From NCBI GenBank assembly GCA_947311845.1, contig CAMZMU010000060.1:4677860-4741859 (forward strand): 64,000 bases of DNA, given 5' to 3'. Below, in pieces: positions 45,030-55,861 of the stretch. The stretch comes from Poa pratensis. Taxonomy: Eukaryota > Streptophyta > Magnoliopsida > Poales > Poaceae. The translations under genes and the position numbers were made by a program. Positions within the stretch are counted from its first letter, which is position 1, and the number at the start of each line of letters is the position of its first letter. Under the pieces are notes generated by a model. It searched no databases. It had not been told where the DNA came from and saw only the letters and a program-made list of their open reading frames with translations.

Positions 45030-46365
45030 GCTGCGACTAGAAGATCCTGCAGTCGATGTCTGCCCATCTCAGCGGAAAAGCAGCGTGGGTTCCACGCAGC
45101 TACAAGATCCTACAGTTGATGAACCGTCGGCGGCTCACTACCCCGTGGATGATATCACGGAGAAGACAAATTGTGAGTTACATGCGCCAATGAAGAACAT
45201 TAGTTATCCGGTGGCGAATGGCTATGCTTTACCATATCAACTTGGAGCAACCTTCCATTTTGGTCAGATTCCAGCTAGATTTGCTCGTGTCGGGGTCACA
45301 AAAGTTATGTCGGGATTCCACTCAATGGATCTTGACATTCCTGGAGCTGAAGGCGAGAAGATATTGGGAGAAGTCGAGCTTGGTATCGTTCTATGGAAGA
45401 AGAAATACATCATGTTTCCAGACTCGGCGCTAAGGCCACCGACTCCTCCGAGTAGAAATTCACCACCTCAAAGTCCACCCGCCTTCCCCGACGATTGGGT
45501 GCCCACCGTGAGTCCATCGCCCGCGCCGTCCCGTCAGCCGACTGATGCGCCCACTAGTAGTTTGGCAAAGCGGAAGCTGTTCACGTCGACTGGTACTATG
45601 CTCAGGAAAGACAGGTCCCCTGTCAAGAAACGTCCAAACATACCCAAGAAAGTCAAGACTCCTGAGAAGTTACCTGCCGAGAAGAGTAAGGAGGAATTAG
45701 AAGAGAGCTCGCGTGCCCAGGTGAAAGCATTTTTTGCACAGAAAAAACAGGAAAAACAAGACCCCGAAAAGGAACTTCTGAAGAATATACCAAGGGAGAC
45801 ACTTGAGCGCACCGTTGACAACTTATATATCCCTCCAGTGAGGCCCCTTTCAGACTATGAGCGCGGTATTGACCAGCAACATAGCTCACAAATGGAGAAA
45901 AAAGAGAAATGCGGGAAAAAAGTTCCCCAGCTCGGAGAACAAGAAGTACAATCGATCGCCCCGCTCATTGTGTCTTCTGATAATATTGTTGCTCGGGAAA
46001 TCGAGCATGGAGAAGTTGTAATCATGGAGTTAGCATATCAATATGTTCCCGGGCTGCCTCTGGTCGAAAATCCGAGTGCTCTAACAACACAGTTATGGAA
46101 ATTACATAACTGGTACATGACTGCCGCAAAAGAAGGGAGATTCTATTTCATGGCGGGAGTTAAGGAACAACACTACTTTCGAGAATATGCTGTGCAATTT
46201 GAGTTCTCCGAACTTTTTCAGATATACAATCAACGTGCCCTCGACAAATCTATCATCAGCTGCTATTGTTTGTAAGTGATTTATTTGTGTAATTTAATTC
46301 TTTATTTAAGCTCGTTCATTGCCTGTAATTATCCTCACGATATTCTTTTGTACCCTATTATGCAG

Positions 46366-47330
46366 AATGAAGATTCGTGAATGCAGAGTGGATGGAATCT
46401 GGGACATTGGGTTCATTGACCCGGATAAAATTCATGAAGTCACCGTAGAACAGTATGCTACGGCCCACAGAGGACGTTTTGCTAATGTTTTTAAAGCGAC
46501 AAAGTAGAAAAAAAGAAATATTTTTTACTTACAATTTCAAGTGAGTGTTACTGTCTTGTACACATTCTATTTTGCTTTCCCGATATTAAGTGTAATTGAT
46601 GAGCTCTGAATAACTGTGTATATAAACGTGCGCACAGGTTCCACTTCATTCTGCTAAACATTAGAATCGATCTTGGAGAAGTTGAAATCTGGAACTCATT
46701 GAGGAAACATCAAGATGAATACAAAAGCGTGCGTGTATTGCTCCAGAGGTAATTTCAATCGCACCATATCGGCCTCTTTAATTCGTTCATTTCCTGATAT
46801 CAAAGTAAGTAATAACTGCTCAATTCATTTTCTTTGCCGGGCAGGGTTTGGAGAAGGTTCATCGCGGAAGAACGTGGTGAATGGAAAGATAAAGTGGAGT
46901 TTAAGGCTAACAAAGTAAGTACTACTACGTACCTAGGTCCGCGTATCTCTCTAATTTTAGTTTCAATACCACTATCATTCTCTTGATTATTATTTGATTG
47001 AAGTCTATTCTCGTATAGTGGTGCCTGCTACAACCACAGGGGACGAATTTATGTGGATACTACGTTTGCGAGTACATCCACATAAAGGTCAATGAGAGAG
47101 TCAATAGTCGAAGAAATCAAGAGGTACGTAAACATCATTCACAAATTTATTTTTGCTACCATCAATTGTGTTTAGTTTCGATCATAACTGATTTGATCTC
47201 CTTCATGGCAAGGAAGCGGAACCATCTCCTGACAATAAACCGCGTAAAAGCAATTGCGGAGGAATTGGCGGGATTTTTCCTTACGCATGTCATCCCTGAA
47301 TCCGGTGAATTCCACTATATCGAAAAATAG
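46366..47330 (+). pseudogene. Ulp1/C48-like protease exons of the second CACTA gene
   Basis: Exons 46366-46550 (approximate), 46638-46748, 46845-46914, 47019-47123 and 47213-47330, all with GT-AG borders; the preceding exon ends at 46271. Motifs in order: KFHFILLNI with the His, then VEIWNSLRKHQDEY where Ulp1 proteases have Asp before Ser (here Asn), and LLQPQGTNLCGYYVCEYIH with Gln and the catalytic Cys. There is an in-frame TAG near 46505 with an A-run frame change, and a one-base loss near 47247. In yeast Ulp1 the His-Asp-Gln-Cys set cleaves SUMO. The Asp to Asn change would itself impair activity. Such domains are known from several plant transposon groups. Confidence 0.75.
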
Positions 47331-47559
47331 ACTCCCTCCATGTACTAGCAGTGATCTCCATGTAATGAGTACTTTATATGTAATGAGTACTTTATATGTG
47401 TAATGAGTACTTTATATGTGTAATGAGTATTTTATACGTGATTTCCTCCGAAATCCTGAAAAATGAGCGAAAAGGAAAAAAAAACAGAAACCCTAAACCC
47501 GAAAAATAAGTGAAAAGAAAAAAAAACAGAAACAAAAGGCGAAAGGGGAAAAAAGCAGA

Positions 47560-47752
47560 AACTATTAACACCGGTTGGTTTTACCAACCGGTACTAAAGG
47601 TCATCCGCCGCGCGCGCTGTACTACGCCCACGTGGAGGCGTTCAACACCAGTTTGTGATACAACCGATACTAAAGGGGTACCCCTTAGTCCTGCTTTATT
47701 AGTACCGGTTGCACAACCGGTACTAAAGGGCCTCTACAACCGGTGTAGTTGT
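47560..47752. repeat. CACTA1 right subterminal repeats
   Basis: Copies of CACCGGTTGGTTTTACC and AACCGGTACTAAAGG in both orientations (47567-47600, 47699-47745). They mirror the left-end repeats. Confidence 0.85.
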
Positions 47753-47769
47753 CCTGTTTTCTACTAGTG
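47753..47769 (-). repeat. CACTA1 right terminal inverted repeat
   Basis: CCTGTTTTCTACTAGTG, the exact complement of the first 17 bases of the left terminus; followed by TSD ATA. Confidence 0.93.
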
Positions 47770-47772
47770 ATA

Positions 47773-47819
47773 CATACACATGTGGTGAATAGGAAGTCAA
47801 TTAAATGGAACAGAGGGAG
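47773..47819. mobile_element. Right part of the split Stowaway MITE
   Basis: Ends GGAACAGAGGGAG with TA after it (47820-47821); complementary to the left part at 22458-22532. Confidence 0.9.
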
Positions 47820-48066
47820 TAGCATGTTTACAGAACAAACAAAAAATTAGAGATTAAAAGGTCATCAGAGAGAAACTATTCTAAGATCGGACACCGTTTG
47901 GGCCATGGATGGAGAAAGAGTAGATGCAAGTGGTGTACGTACTGGTCAGTGGTGTCAAGACCGCTGGCTTTCCCGGATGGATGACTTGATGTTGGCTCTT
48001 GGTTAAGAGAACGATGGCATGGACTATGGATAGAAATCAACAGGTACTAAGAATAATCTATATCTA

Positions 48067-49606
48067 TCTATACCTAATAATAAAAGCGCTAAGCCTTCTG
48101 CCGTTTGGTTTGGTAGGTCAATAAAACTGCCCCTGAAGTTTATACAAATTACCTACCATGCCGCCAATAAGTGAAAAAACGTTTCGGTATGTTCCCCAGT
48201 TTCACCGATCTATGGGATCGCTCGGGTGGGCTTTGGGCGTCGTCTACTTCCTCCTCTCGTCAGAAGCAACAACACCATCGCGTGAAGACGATGGCCGACG
48301 CCACCGCCTCATGGCCACGGTCTAGGCCACGCTCGACTGGGGTAGCAGCGGGCTGCTGGCCGTCGCAAGTGTACGTCGCGCGGCCAAGCTACGCGGCTGG
48401 CGGCGGCGTTGTCGATACGGAGCGTCACCTCCGGAAGCTCCAGCTTACCACCTCTGGCTCTGGTTTGGGGAATCGACTTAACGTGGGAGTGGCCAGGCCT
48501 GGAGTCGTCTCCGCGCAGAGCAACCGCGGGAGTGGCAGATCTTCCTCTGGCGCGTCACCTCCGCGCGCATCAGCTGCTCATGGGTACTAGCACAACGAGG
48601 GACGGATGCTCTTAATTTTGAGTTCCAGGGAAACGAGGAGTACAAGGAGTCAACGATAAGTATCATTCTTTCTTTATATGAAAACGAGTAGCCAGCTTGT
48701 TTAGATGAGACCGTGTATAGACAGCTCGGGGGTGCTAGCTGCACTGCATATGATGTCTCGATGTTGGTGAATTTGAATGCACTCCAATACTGCTATTTAT
48801 CTAATTAAATTTCGAAATAATTTGAATATAAATTGAACTATGTAAATTTAATAATTTAGATTATTGTTTTTGGGGAATATATGGATTATTGTTGGTTTAA
48901 CATGCACTTCAATATTTATTTTCGAGTCGATATTGTCAAATAAGTAGTCGCTGAAAACTGGATTGTGAATGAAAATTGGATTCAGACAATTTCAAAGGTG
49001 GACGAATAGACGGTGTCCCTTGAGGGGCATGGCAATTGTTCACCTCTAAAATCGTCAGGCATACTCTCAAAAGGACAAATGGCAAAAAAATTGGATTTTT
49101 AAAACGAAGCGAACATGAATGAACGAATAAGTAGAGAGTAGTTCCTATGGGTGACATGTCATGCCAAAAAATTGACCTCGCCAAAAAAATCCGTGTTACG
49201 CGTGTAATACTCCGTCGATGTCTAAATAAGTTTATTCATGGTGAAATTTAGAATGATCTAAAAAGTAATTTCCCGTAGTGAAATTTAAAATGACCTAAAA
49301 AGTATTTGACAAAAGTTTACCCTTCATAATGAACAGACATATTTTCTCTGAGTGCAAGATTAGCGCTAAGAAGCAACCCTAGTTTAAGTACTAGCGTCCC
49401 ACCCCAACGTTCTTGTACTTAAAAAGACTCTCCCCGCTTGCTGCTCGCCTCAGCCAGACGTGGCTTATGTAGTGGTCGGCATTCCTACGTGCTCCGACTG
49501 ATCCCCACTGGAGATTATATGAGGGGTCTTGGAAACAGTCGTGACGCTTTGGTGACGAATATTGATATATTTTAAATCCGTTGCATCGCACGTTCACTTT
49601 TGCTAG
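48067..49606 (+). mobile_element. Probable non-autonomous Helitron with GC-rich insert
   Basis: The 5' start TCTATACCTAATAATAAAAG (48067) after an A matches the grass Helitron consensus. The 3' end near 49577-49606 reads CCGTTGCATCGCACG, a weakened stem, then TTTTGCTAG followed by T. Inside, 48170-48600 is GC-rich, unlike its AT-rich surroundings, and has open frames without recognisable domain; this may be a captured gene piece. No RepHel coding. Confidence 0.5.
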
Positions 49607-50160
49607 TCCAAAACAAAGAGAGGACATATCGGCTAGTAGTACCTTGACATCGATGTGCCAGTTGAGGTCGAAAAAGCGTCGTGTTGACGCACCTAATTCC
49701 AAGTTCCGGATACTACTCCTTGATCTTGCATATATGGATGCTGGCAGCTGCACCGTGGAGGTCTCTTCCCAGTTCCCAGGCGATGTAGCAGGTTATGAAT
49801 TGGAAAGGGATGAAGCAGTAGGAGAAACGGTGAGTTAGCGGAAGATCCGTAGAATCCTTGCGGGGAGATATAGGAAGCATAATAGCAGATAATGCGTAAT
49901 TGCATAGTGGGAAGAGGAACCGAGAAGTCATATATAGATAGAAGTTTTTATTCCGGAAATAAATGCAATAGACATGCATACTGGTTCGGCTATGTGGGTG
50001 TCGATGGTAGAAAATTAGATGCTGACATGGCAGTGTATCGCTGAATGATGTGGACCAATTAGAGTCTTGCTGATGTGTATAGCTTGCATGTGTAGAGAAA
50101 TAGGTTAGTGGGGATCACCTATTTAGTTATATAGGATGATGTCACGATTTTATCTATATT
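49607..50160. other. Intergenic, nothing assignable
   Basis: Short opposing open frames near 49580-49980 show no family motif. The sequence is of mixed composition without visible repeats. Confidence 0.4.
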
Positions 50161-50241
50161 TGCATGTATCTAGACATACTTTACTGTGTAGATACATGCA
50201 CATTTACGCAAAGTTACATTCTTTTATTAACGAAGGGAGTA
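50161..50241. mobile_element. Partial Stowaway MITE
   Basis: TGCATGTATCTAGACATAC pairs with GTAGATACATGCA at 50190-50202, and the right end AACGAAGGGAGTA (50229-50241) is a Stowaway terminus. The left CTCCCTC terminus is missing, so it is truncated. Confidence 0.65.
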
Positions 50242-50383
50242 CTAAAGAGCTATCTTAGTTGCAAATAGATACAATATATAAAGGCTAGCTAGATTCACAC
50301 CCCCTCCGCACTGTCCACGTCATCCCCTTTTCTCGACCGTCCAACCAGCGCGATCCAACGGTCAGCAATCGTCCACGTCGCAT

Positions 50384-50423
50384 GTACTGTAGCTGCTACA
50401 GTACCCCCCCCCCCCCCCCCCCC
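50384..50423. repeat. Palindrome joined to a 20-base C-run
   Basis: A perfect palindrome GTACTGTAGC-T-GCTACAGTAC (50384-50404) runs directly into an uninterrupted C-run (50404-50423). The run length is likely unreliable in any assembly. Confidence 0.8.
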
Positions 50424-50841
50424 GAATTTCTTCCAACCACGACGCGACACGTTGCCCGGTCAGCGGCCGGTGGAACCGGTGGCCAGCCGGTCACCCCCGC
50501 GCACAAAATATGTCATTGCTATGGGAGCCTGTACTATTACCCCGCCAAGGACCTGATTGCAAAATGCAAACAACCCAGGGGCTTCCGCGTCAAACCGTTG
50601 ACACATCTCCCCCTCACCCTCTCTCTCCCGCGCGGCGCCGGAGGTCACCGCCGCCGCCAACGCGCCGCCACGCCGTTCTGCTCCTCCCCGCTCAGATCGA
50701 CGGCTACGAAGACCTCCGCCATCACCTCGTCTTCTTCCTCGCCGAAGATCGGCTGCTGAGACGTTGCACGCGCGGCGGAATCGTACCTCTAATTTTCCCT
50801 TCCTCCTCTGGTCCACTCCCGACCAGGCCCGTGGTGCCGCC

Positions 50842-51237
50842 ATGGCTCGCCGCCGCGATTCGCCCCGCTCAGCCCGCCTCCGGCCCGAGCCACATCTCCT
50901 ACGGCGGCATGGAGAGAAGGCCGACGACGCCATGGCCGTCTGGATCCTGCCTCGCCGCCGCCCCTTCCGCGTCCTTCTCCTCCTCCTCGCCATCTCTGTC
51001 CTCTGCGCTGTACCACGCTGCCACCACGGGAAGTCCGAGCGAAACCTCCACAGCTTCGCCCCGACGCCACCGTCGCCGCCCAACCCGCCCTCGCGCCGCC
51101 GCCCGCGCGCCCTCCCCGTCTCTGCACAAGTCGACGTCGACCGCCAGCGCGTCGAATACACCGGCTCCCCAACATGGCTGCCCACATGCCGCCGACCTCT
51201 ACAGCCTCGTCGTACTCGCGCACGGCCTCCAGGATGA
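50842..51237 (+). CDS. First exon of an unknown membrane protein, or fragment
   Basis: The ATG at 50842 has an ideal context (GCCGCCATGG); a second ATG in the same frame is at 50932. The frame encodes a basic N-terminus (ILPRRRPF), one hydrophobic helix (RVLLLLLAISVLCAV) and a proline-rich stem, the layout of a type II membrane protein such as Golgi enzymes. At about 51180 the better-looking reading changes frame (HAADLYSLVVLAHGLQDESW and NVTRFLL) and runs into a possible splice donor, CTG|TACGTA or G|GTACGT-like, near 51265. The remaining exons are not seen; the Copia remnant lies 300 bp further on. I do not recognise the family. GC-rich composition and context suggest a real but truncated or captured gene. 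The overlapping frames on both strands (50460-51355) are shadows. Confidence 0.4.
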   Translation: MARRRDSPRSARLRPEPHLLRRHGEKADDAMAVWILPRRRPFRVLLLLLAISVLCAVPRCHHGKSERNLHSFAPTPPSPPNPPSRRRPRALPVSAQVDVDRQRVEYTGSPTWLPTCRRPLQPRRTRARPPG

Positions 51238-51554
51238 GTCCTGGAACGTCACCCGCTTCTTGCTGTACGTATTCTCACTCAATCTTCCATGGGATTTCCC
51301 GCTTAATTTTCTTTGTGTGTGCTTACGCGATTCCTCTTTGGTTTCTGCTAGCTAGATGCAGCTAATCCTGAACAACATGGGTATTTAGGTCCTCTGCCTG
51401 AACAACATGCCTTTATCTTACTTAGTTTCATCTCACATGTTCTGCGAATTGGGTCATGGACTGTGGTTGGGCAATGATCTGATGAGCTGCATAGAGTAAC
51501 AATGCATAGAGGAATTGGGTCAGCGACCTAGTCACATGCTTGCAAGCTCATTGT

Positions 51555-52046
51555 TGCAATCTCACCGAGTGGTCCCAGAGTATCTGTCCTGCTATGTGGA
51601 TTGGCAAATCCCGCTCTTGATCATACTCCTCAACCTATTCCTTCGGATACCTGATATGCGACACCTTTATTGTCACCCTATATAAGAAGTGATGTTTGAT
51701 GCAATCAAGGGCACCTTCCAGAGATAGTGATTATATAGATCTCACGGTCGAAGGTTTGAGTACTACGTTCTCCATATTGGGTGTGCGTCCATCACATCAT
51801 TCACCTAATGACATGACTCCATTATCAATTGACATCCATATCCATGATCAGGAAACCTTGATCATCCGTTGATCTCAATGGACTAGTATAGAGGCTACTA
51901 GGGACCTAGTTGTTTACATACCACATGTGTATTAATGTTTTCGCTCAATACAGTTATAGTATGGTATAAAACGTATTATGAACAATCGAGATATGACAAA
52001 TAAAATATCTTAATTAATTGCCTCTAGGGCATATCTCCTTTAGTCT
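51555..52046 (-). repeat. Partial LTR of a BARE/Angela-like Copia element
   Basis: Read on the minus strand it begins GATATGCCCTAGAGGCAAT, the typical start region of BARE/Angela LTRs. It continues through known LTR-like text to about 51555, where similarity by eye ends. The first bases (TGTTGG) are altered. The adjoining CTCTAGTGCAAGTGGGAGA is the purine tract. Confidence 0.7.
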
Positions 52047-52133
52047 CCCACTTGCACTAGAGTAAAACTTAATCTAGTTTACATCAGGTAAAAGCTTAAA
52101 ACCTATAGCAACTTGGTGTTGATCATGCTTGTC

Positions 52134-53689
52134 TCATGGAAGAGGCTTCGTTAACGGATCAGCCACATTCAGATTCGTATGTACTTTGCAAATTTTCACT
52201 TCGCCTTCCTTGATATACCGTCGTATCACATGAAAGCGTCGGAGAATATGTTTGGCGGTTGAGTGAGACCTTGGTTCCTTTGCGTTCGCAATAGCACCTG
52301 TGTTGTCACAGTAGAGGTTCACAGGGCCGGGTCTTGCGCGCTTGGGGACACTCCGAGCTCGATGACGAACTTCCTCAGCCAAATAGCTTCATTCGTGGCT
52401 TCCGAAGCGACAATGTATTCCTGTCTGAGATTGGGCTACTATGTGTTGCTTCCCACTTCTCCAGCTCACAGCGCCTCCATTCATCATAAACAGTTATCCT
52501 GTCTGAGATTTCGAGTTATCTGGATCTGGACAGAAACTTGCATCAACGAAACTTGTTACGCCAAGTTCCTCTTCACAGCCTCCATAGACAAGAAACATTT
52601 CCTTGGTTCGCTTAAGCTAAGAGCCAAGTTCCTCAGAATGTTCTTAACAGATGTCCAATGATCCTTGCCAGGATTACTTTGGAACCGGCTCGTCAAGCTA
52701 AGAGTCAGTGCTACATCGGGTCGAGTACTTAACATGGCGTACATGATCGATTCTATGGCTGAAGCATAGAGGGTGCTAGCCATCATGGCCTTATCATGAG
52801 CCGTCACTGGACACTGAGCCATGTTCAATGTTTTACTCTTGACAACAGGCAGAAACCCTTTCTTCGCCTTATCCATTTTGAACCTTTTCAAAAATTTATC
52901 AAGGTAAGTACTCTGACTTAACGTTAATAGGCGCCTTGATCTATCATGATAGATTTTAATGCCTAATACGTAAGCAACATCTCCTAAGTCTTTCATCGAA
53001 AATTTACTGTTTAAATAATTCTTCACGCTATTCAGAAGTTCCACATCATCCCCCGATCAGCAATATATCATCCACATATAGTACTAGGAATGCAACTGAT
53101 CTCCACTCATTTTCTTATAAATGCAGGTCTCTTCGAAATTTTGGACAAATCCAAAACCATTGATCACCTCATCAAATCGAAGATTCCAGCTCCGAGATTC
53201 TTGCTTCAATCCATAAATGGAACGCTGAAGCTTGCATACCTTGCCAGCATTCTCTGGATCGACAAAACCTTCAGGTTGTACCATATAAAACTCTTCCTTA
53301 ATGTTGCCATTTAGGAACGCGGTTTTGACATCCATCTGCCATATCTCATAATCGAAATATGCAGCAATTGCCAGCAGAACCTGAATAGACTTTAGCACCG
53401 CTACAGGTGAAAACGTTTCATCGTAGACAATTACATGAATTTGTCGGAAACCTTTTGCGACAAGTCGAGCTTTATATACGGTCACGTTACCTTGCGCCCT
53501 TCGGGAATCTCCACCAAAGTCCATACTTTGTTGTCATACATGGATCCTATTTCGGATTTCATGGCTTCAAGCCATTTCTCGGACTCGGGTCCTTCCATTG
53601 CCTCTTTGCAGTTCGTAGGTTCGTCTTGTTCAATCAACATGACGGTGCATACAAAATTACCATACCACTCAGGAGGGGCACGGGTTCTT
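52134..53689 (-). pseudogene. Copia pol remnant (RT and RNase H)
   Basis: Minus strand. Linker SEKWLEAMKSEIGSMYDNK (about 53560), RT motifs [25 protein letters not shown] and IYGLKQ (53460-53190), then KDLGDVAYVLGIKI and RRLLTLSQSTYLDKFLKRF (52990-52870). It ends with the RNase H tail NLYCDNTGAIANAKEPRSH and LNVADPLTKPLP (52310-52134). Frame changes occur between 53044 and 53084 at the YVDD site, near 53490, and between 52556 and 52382. Gag, protease and integrase are missing because the element is cut at 53689 by another LTR. Confidence 0.88.
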
Positions 53690-54000
53690 TGATACGTCCA
53701 AAACGTATCTACTTTTCTGAACACTTTTGATGTTGTTTTTCCTCTAACTTGTGTGATTTGAATACAACTAACACGGACTAACGCTGTTTTCAGCAGAATT
53801 GCCTTGGTGTCTTGTTTTTGTGCAGAAAGTCAAAGTTTCGGGAAAATTCCCGAAAAATTACATAAATTCTATTTTCTCAGAAGACCCACGGAGCCAGAAG
53901 ATGAAGCGAAGAGGGAGCACGGGGCCCCCACACGCACCCTCGGCGCTGCAGAGGTGAGGCCGCGCCGAGGCTGGTGAGGGCGCCTCGTGTGGCCCCCGAC
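53690..54000 (+). mobile_element. LTR fragment of a Gypsy element
   Basis: Begins TGATACGTCCAAAACGTATC directly at the broken Copia pol. About 310 bp are present before the sequence changes to a minus-strand gag-protease reading near 54000. The rest of the LTR and its TSD are missing. Confidence 0.6.
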
Positions 54001-55318
54001 GCTCCCCTTTGGAATATGAGCACATTGTGAAGGGTGGATGGGTTTTCTCTCGACTCCCTCATCTCTCTTTTGGTGGCAAATAGTGTAAGTTTTGTGGAAA
54101 CTCTCTTTGAAGTGTCACTCACATTTGTCTTGTGACTCTCACTCACTTTATGGTGGATCTCTTGCTCACCACTCTTCTCACTTGAAGAACCATCTTGTTG
54201 TGCCCGAGCAATAGTCTTGGTGTTGTCGGCAATCACTTGACTTGGTGTCATGGGACGAAGGACGAAGGTCTTGTCATTGTTCTTGAAGCTATAGTAATTA
54301 GTCCTTCCATCATGCATAGCACTCTTGTCGAATTGCCATGGACGCCCAAGGAGTAGGTGACACACGGACATAGGCACAACATCACAATCAACCGTATCTT
54401 CATAAGCACCAATCTTCAAGGAGACTTGCACCATGTGTTGTATCTTGACGGCTCCGGAATCACTCAACCATTGGACATGGTACGGGTGTGGGTGCTTGTT
54501 GAACTTCAAGTTGAGCTTATCACAAAGTTCCTTGCTCGCTAGGTTGTGGCAATTTCCACCATCGATGATGACCTTGATGGACTTCCCATTGATGCCCGCT
54601 CTTGTTTGAAACAAGTTGCATCTTTGGTCTTCTTCAACGTGGACATTGGTGGTCAAAGTTCGTGTCACAACCAAAGAGGGGTTGTTGTCGCCATCACAAT
54701 ATACCTCATTTGGTTCTTCTTGCACACTTTGCATTGTGGCGACGTTGTTCAAGGCATTGTACTCATCTTCACTCATAGATTCATACTCGCCGTTGTCGTT
54801 GACGATCATGACCTTCTTGTTGGTGCACTCAAAGGATTTGTGCCCGTGTCCTCCGCACTTGTAGCACTGCAAGAGTCTTGTTCTGGACGATGATCCTTGA
54901 GGTGCATTACTAGAGGAAGGTGCCTTCTTGAAGTGTCGAGGTGCTTGAGTGGTGGATGTAGAAGCTCTTGTCGTGCCTTTTGTACTAGCTTGCGGAAGAG
55001 CTTGAGTTGGTGTAGACGTTGATGAGGAGGGTTTGTTGGCGAAGAATGCCTTTGTCTTGAGGTATTTGAGCTCTTCAAGCACGTGACGCTCGGCCTTTGT
55101 TGCCTGATGTACTAGCTCTACCAAATAGGCATATGGTTAGAACTCCACGATCTTCTTGATTGGATAGTTGAGGCCATTCATGAAGCGAGCCATGGATTGC
55201 TCCTCGTACTCGTTCACATTGGCTCTCATCATCGAGATTTCCATCTCCTTATAGTACTCATCAACGGACTTCAACCCTTGCTTTAATTCTTGCAACTTCT
55301 TGTACAAGTCTCGAGTGT
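54001..55318 (-). pseudogene. Gypsy gag-protease remnant
   Basis: Minus strand. Gag C-terminal core (KKLQELKQGLKSVDEYYKEM, SMARFMNGLNYPIKKIVEF, 55305-55137). A TAG-type break near 55138 precedes a frame open to 53877: a Ser/Thr-rich linker, the zinc knuckle CYKCGGHGHKSFEC, then a protease-like domain with IIDGGNCHNLASKELCDKL and CHLLLGRPWQFDKSA. The frame after about 54001 is not Gypsy-coded (GC-rich LTR sequence). The upstream side is cut at 55318 by a CACTA terminus. No RT remains. Confidence 0.85.
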
Positions 55319-55336
55319 CACTACCAAAAATCCAGC

Positions 55337-55860
55337 GATCCACGACGTTTCTGCCGCGACGTTCCAATACCGTCGCGTGTTTCCGTCGAGGACGACCGGA
55401 AAGGCTATATTGCTCTCGACGTTTTGGTTTTCCCAGTAATGGGCCAGCTGTGCGCGATGTTTCGCATATTTTACGTCGTGGATTATCGTCCCTGGCCCAT
55501 TAGCCCAGCTTGAACACATATTCCTTCGACGAAACGCAGATTTTCGTCGTGCTGCCACATCCTGTGCAATTTGACTCGTTTGACCTGCAAGGACCACGCG
55601 CGCCCCACCTTGGTGCCATGTGCACCGTTATGAAATCACCAGGGATAAAGAATGTATGTGCGCTTAAAAGATGGCCATGTGGATTTCTTGGAGTGACCGT
55701 AATCAAGGCCAGAATGCAGTGTAAAGAAAAGATGGTAAGATTATAGATGTCTAGCAGTTGAGTAATGGAATATTAGCAATTAACGAAAGATAACTGGGTA
55801 ATAGTAGCAATGTACGAAAGATCACACAGACACACCAAAAAAAACATCAGTTCAACACAA
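55337..55860. repeat. CACTA2 subterminal repeats and flank
   Basis: CGACG-rich words (ACGACGTTT, GCGACGTTCC, TCGTCGTG) recur in both orientations to about 55560. The remainder to 55860 has no recognisable feature. Confidence 0.6.
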
Positions 55861-55861
55861 A

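Larger units (their letters stand above)
37238..47330 (+). pseudogene. CACTA1 second gene: Transposase_24-like with Ulp1 tail
   Basis: Exon 1 (37238-37459, acidic, in-frame TAA at 37418) splices to 37540 and continues through a Transposase_24-like region: KKMAQRFNNWKKGLWKKYEK, KSAIAVARSAQNKLNANKKK, GGYKTALPKWEAFENEM, AHGAVLHPDTGLIV. A one-base break lies near 37700, an in-frame 15-bp duplication (DKRIK twice) near 37776-37805, and TGA at 38405. A Gypsy element interrupts at 38588. The frame resumes at 45035 exactly in phase (RESRL|RLEDP) and runs to 46271. This exon has a DUF8039-like segment (YPVANGYALPYQLG), a proline-rich linker, a basic/acidic region, and a C-terminal part that leads into the Ulp1-like exons ending at TAG 47328. 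Transposase_24/TNPA-type proteins bind subterminal repeats. The protease part would act on SUMO-like conjugates, but its target is unknown. Dead copy. Confidence 0.85.
22533..47769 (+). mobile_element. CACTA (En/Spm) transposon CACTA1, 25.2 kb
   Basis: The ends are inverted copies, CACTAGTAGAAAACAGG at 22533-22549 and its complement at 47753-47769. They are flanked by the 3-bp TSD ATA and lie inside a Stowaway MITE, which fixes both boundaries. Subterminal ACCGGTT/AACCGGT repeats lie at both ends. Three gene-like units are on the plus strand: a small tail-anchored protein (23370-23856), TNP2 transposase (27457-34878) and a Transposase_24/Ulp1-like gene (37238-47330). Nested insertions are a Helitron, a solo LTR and a Gypsy element; removing them leaves a core of about 11.3 kb, a normal size for an autonomous CACTA. 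All three genes contain stops or breaks, so this copy is not autonomous now. Confidence 0.95.
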
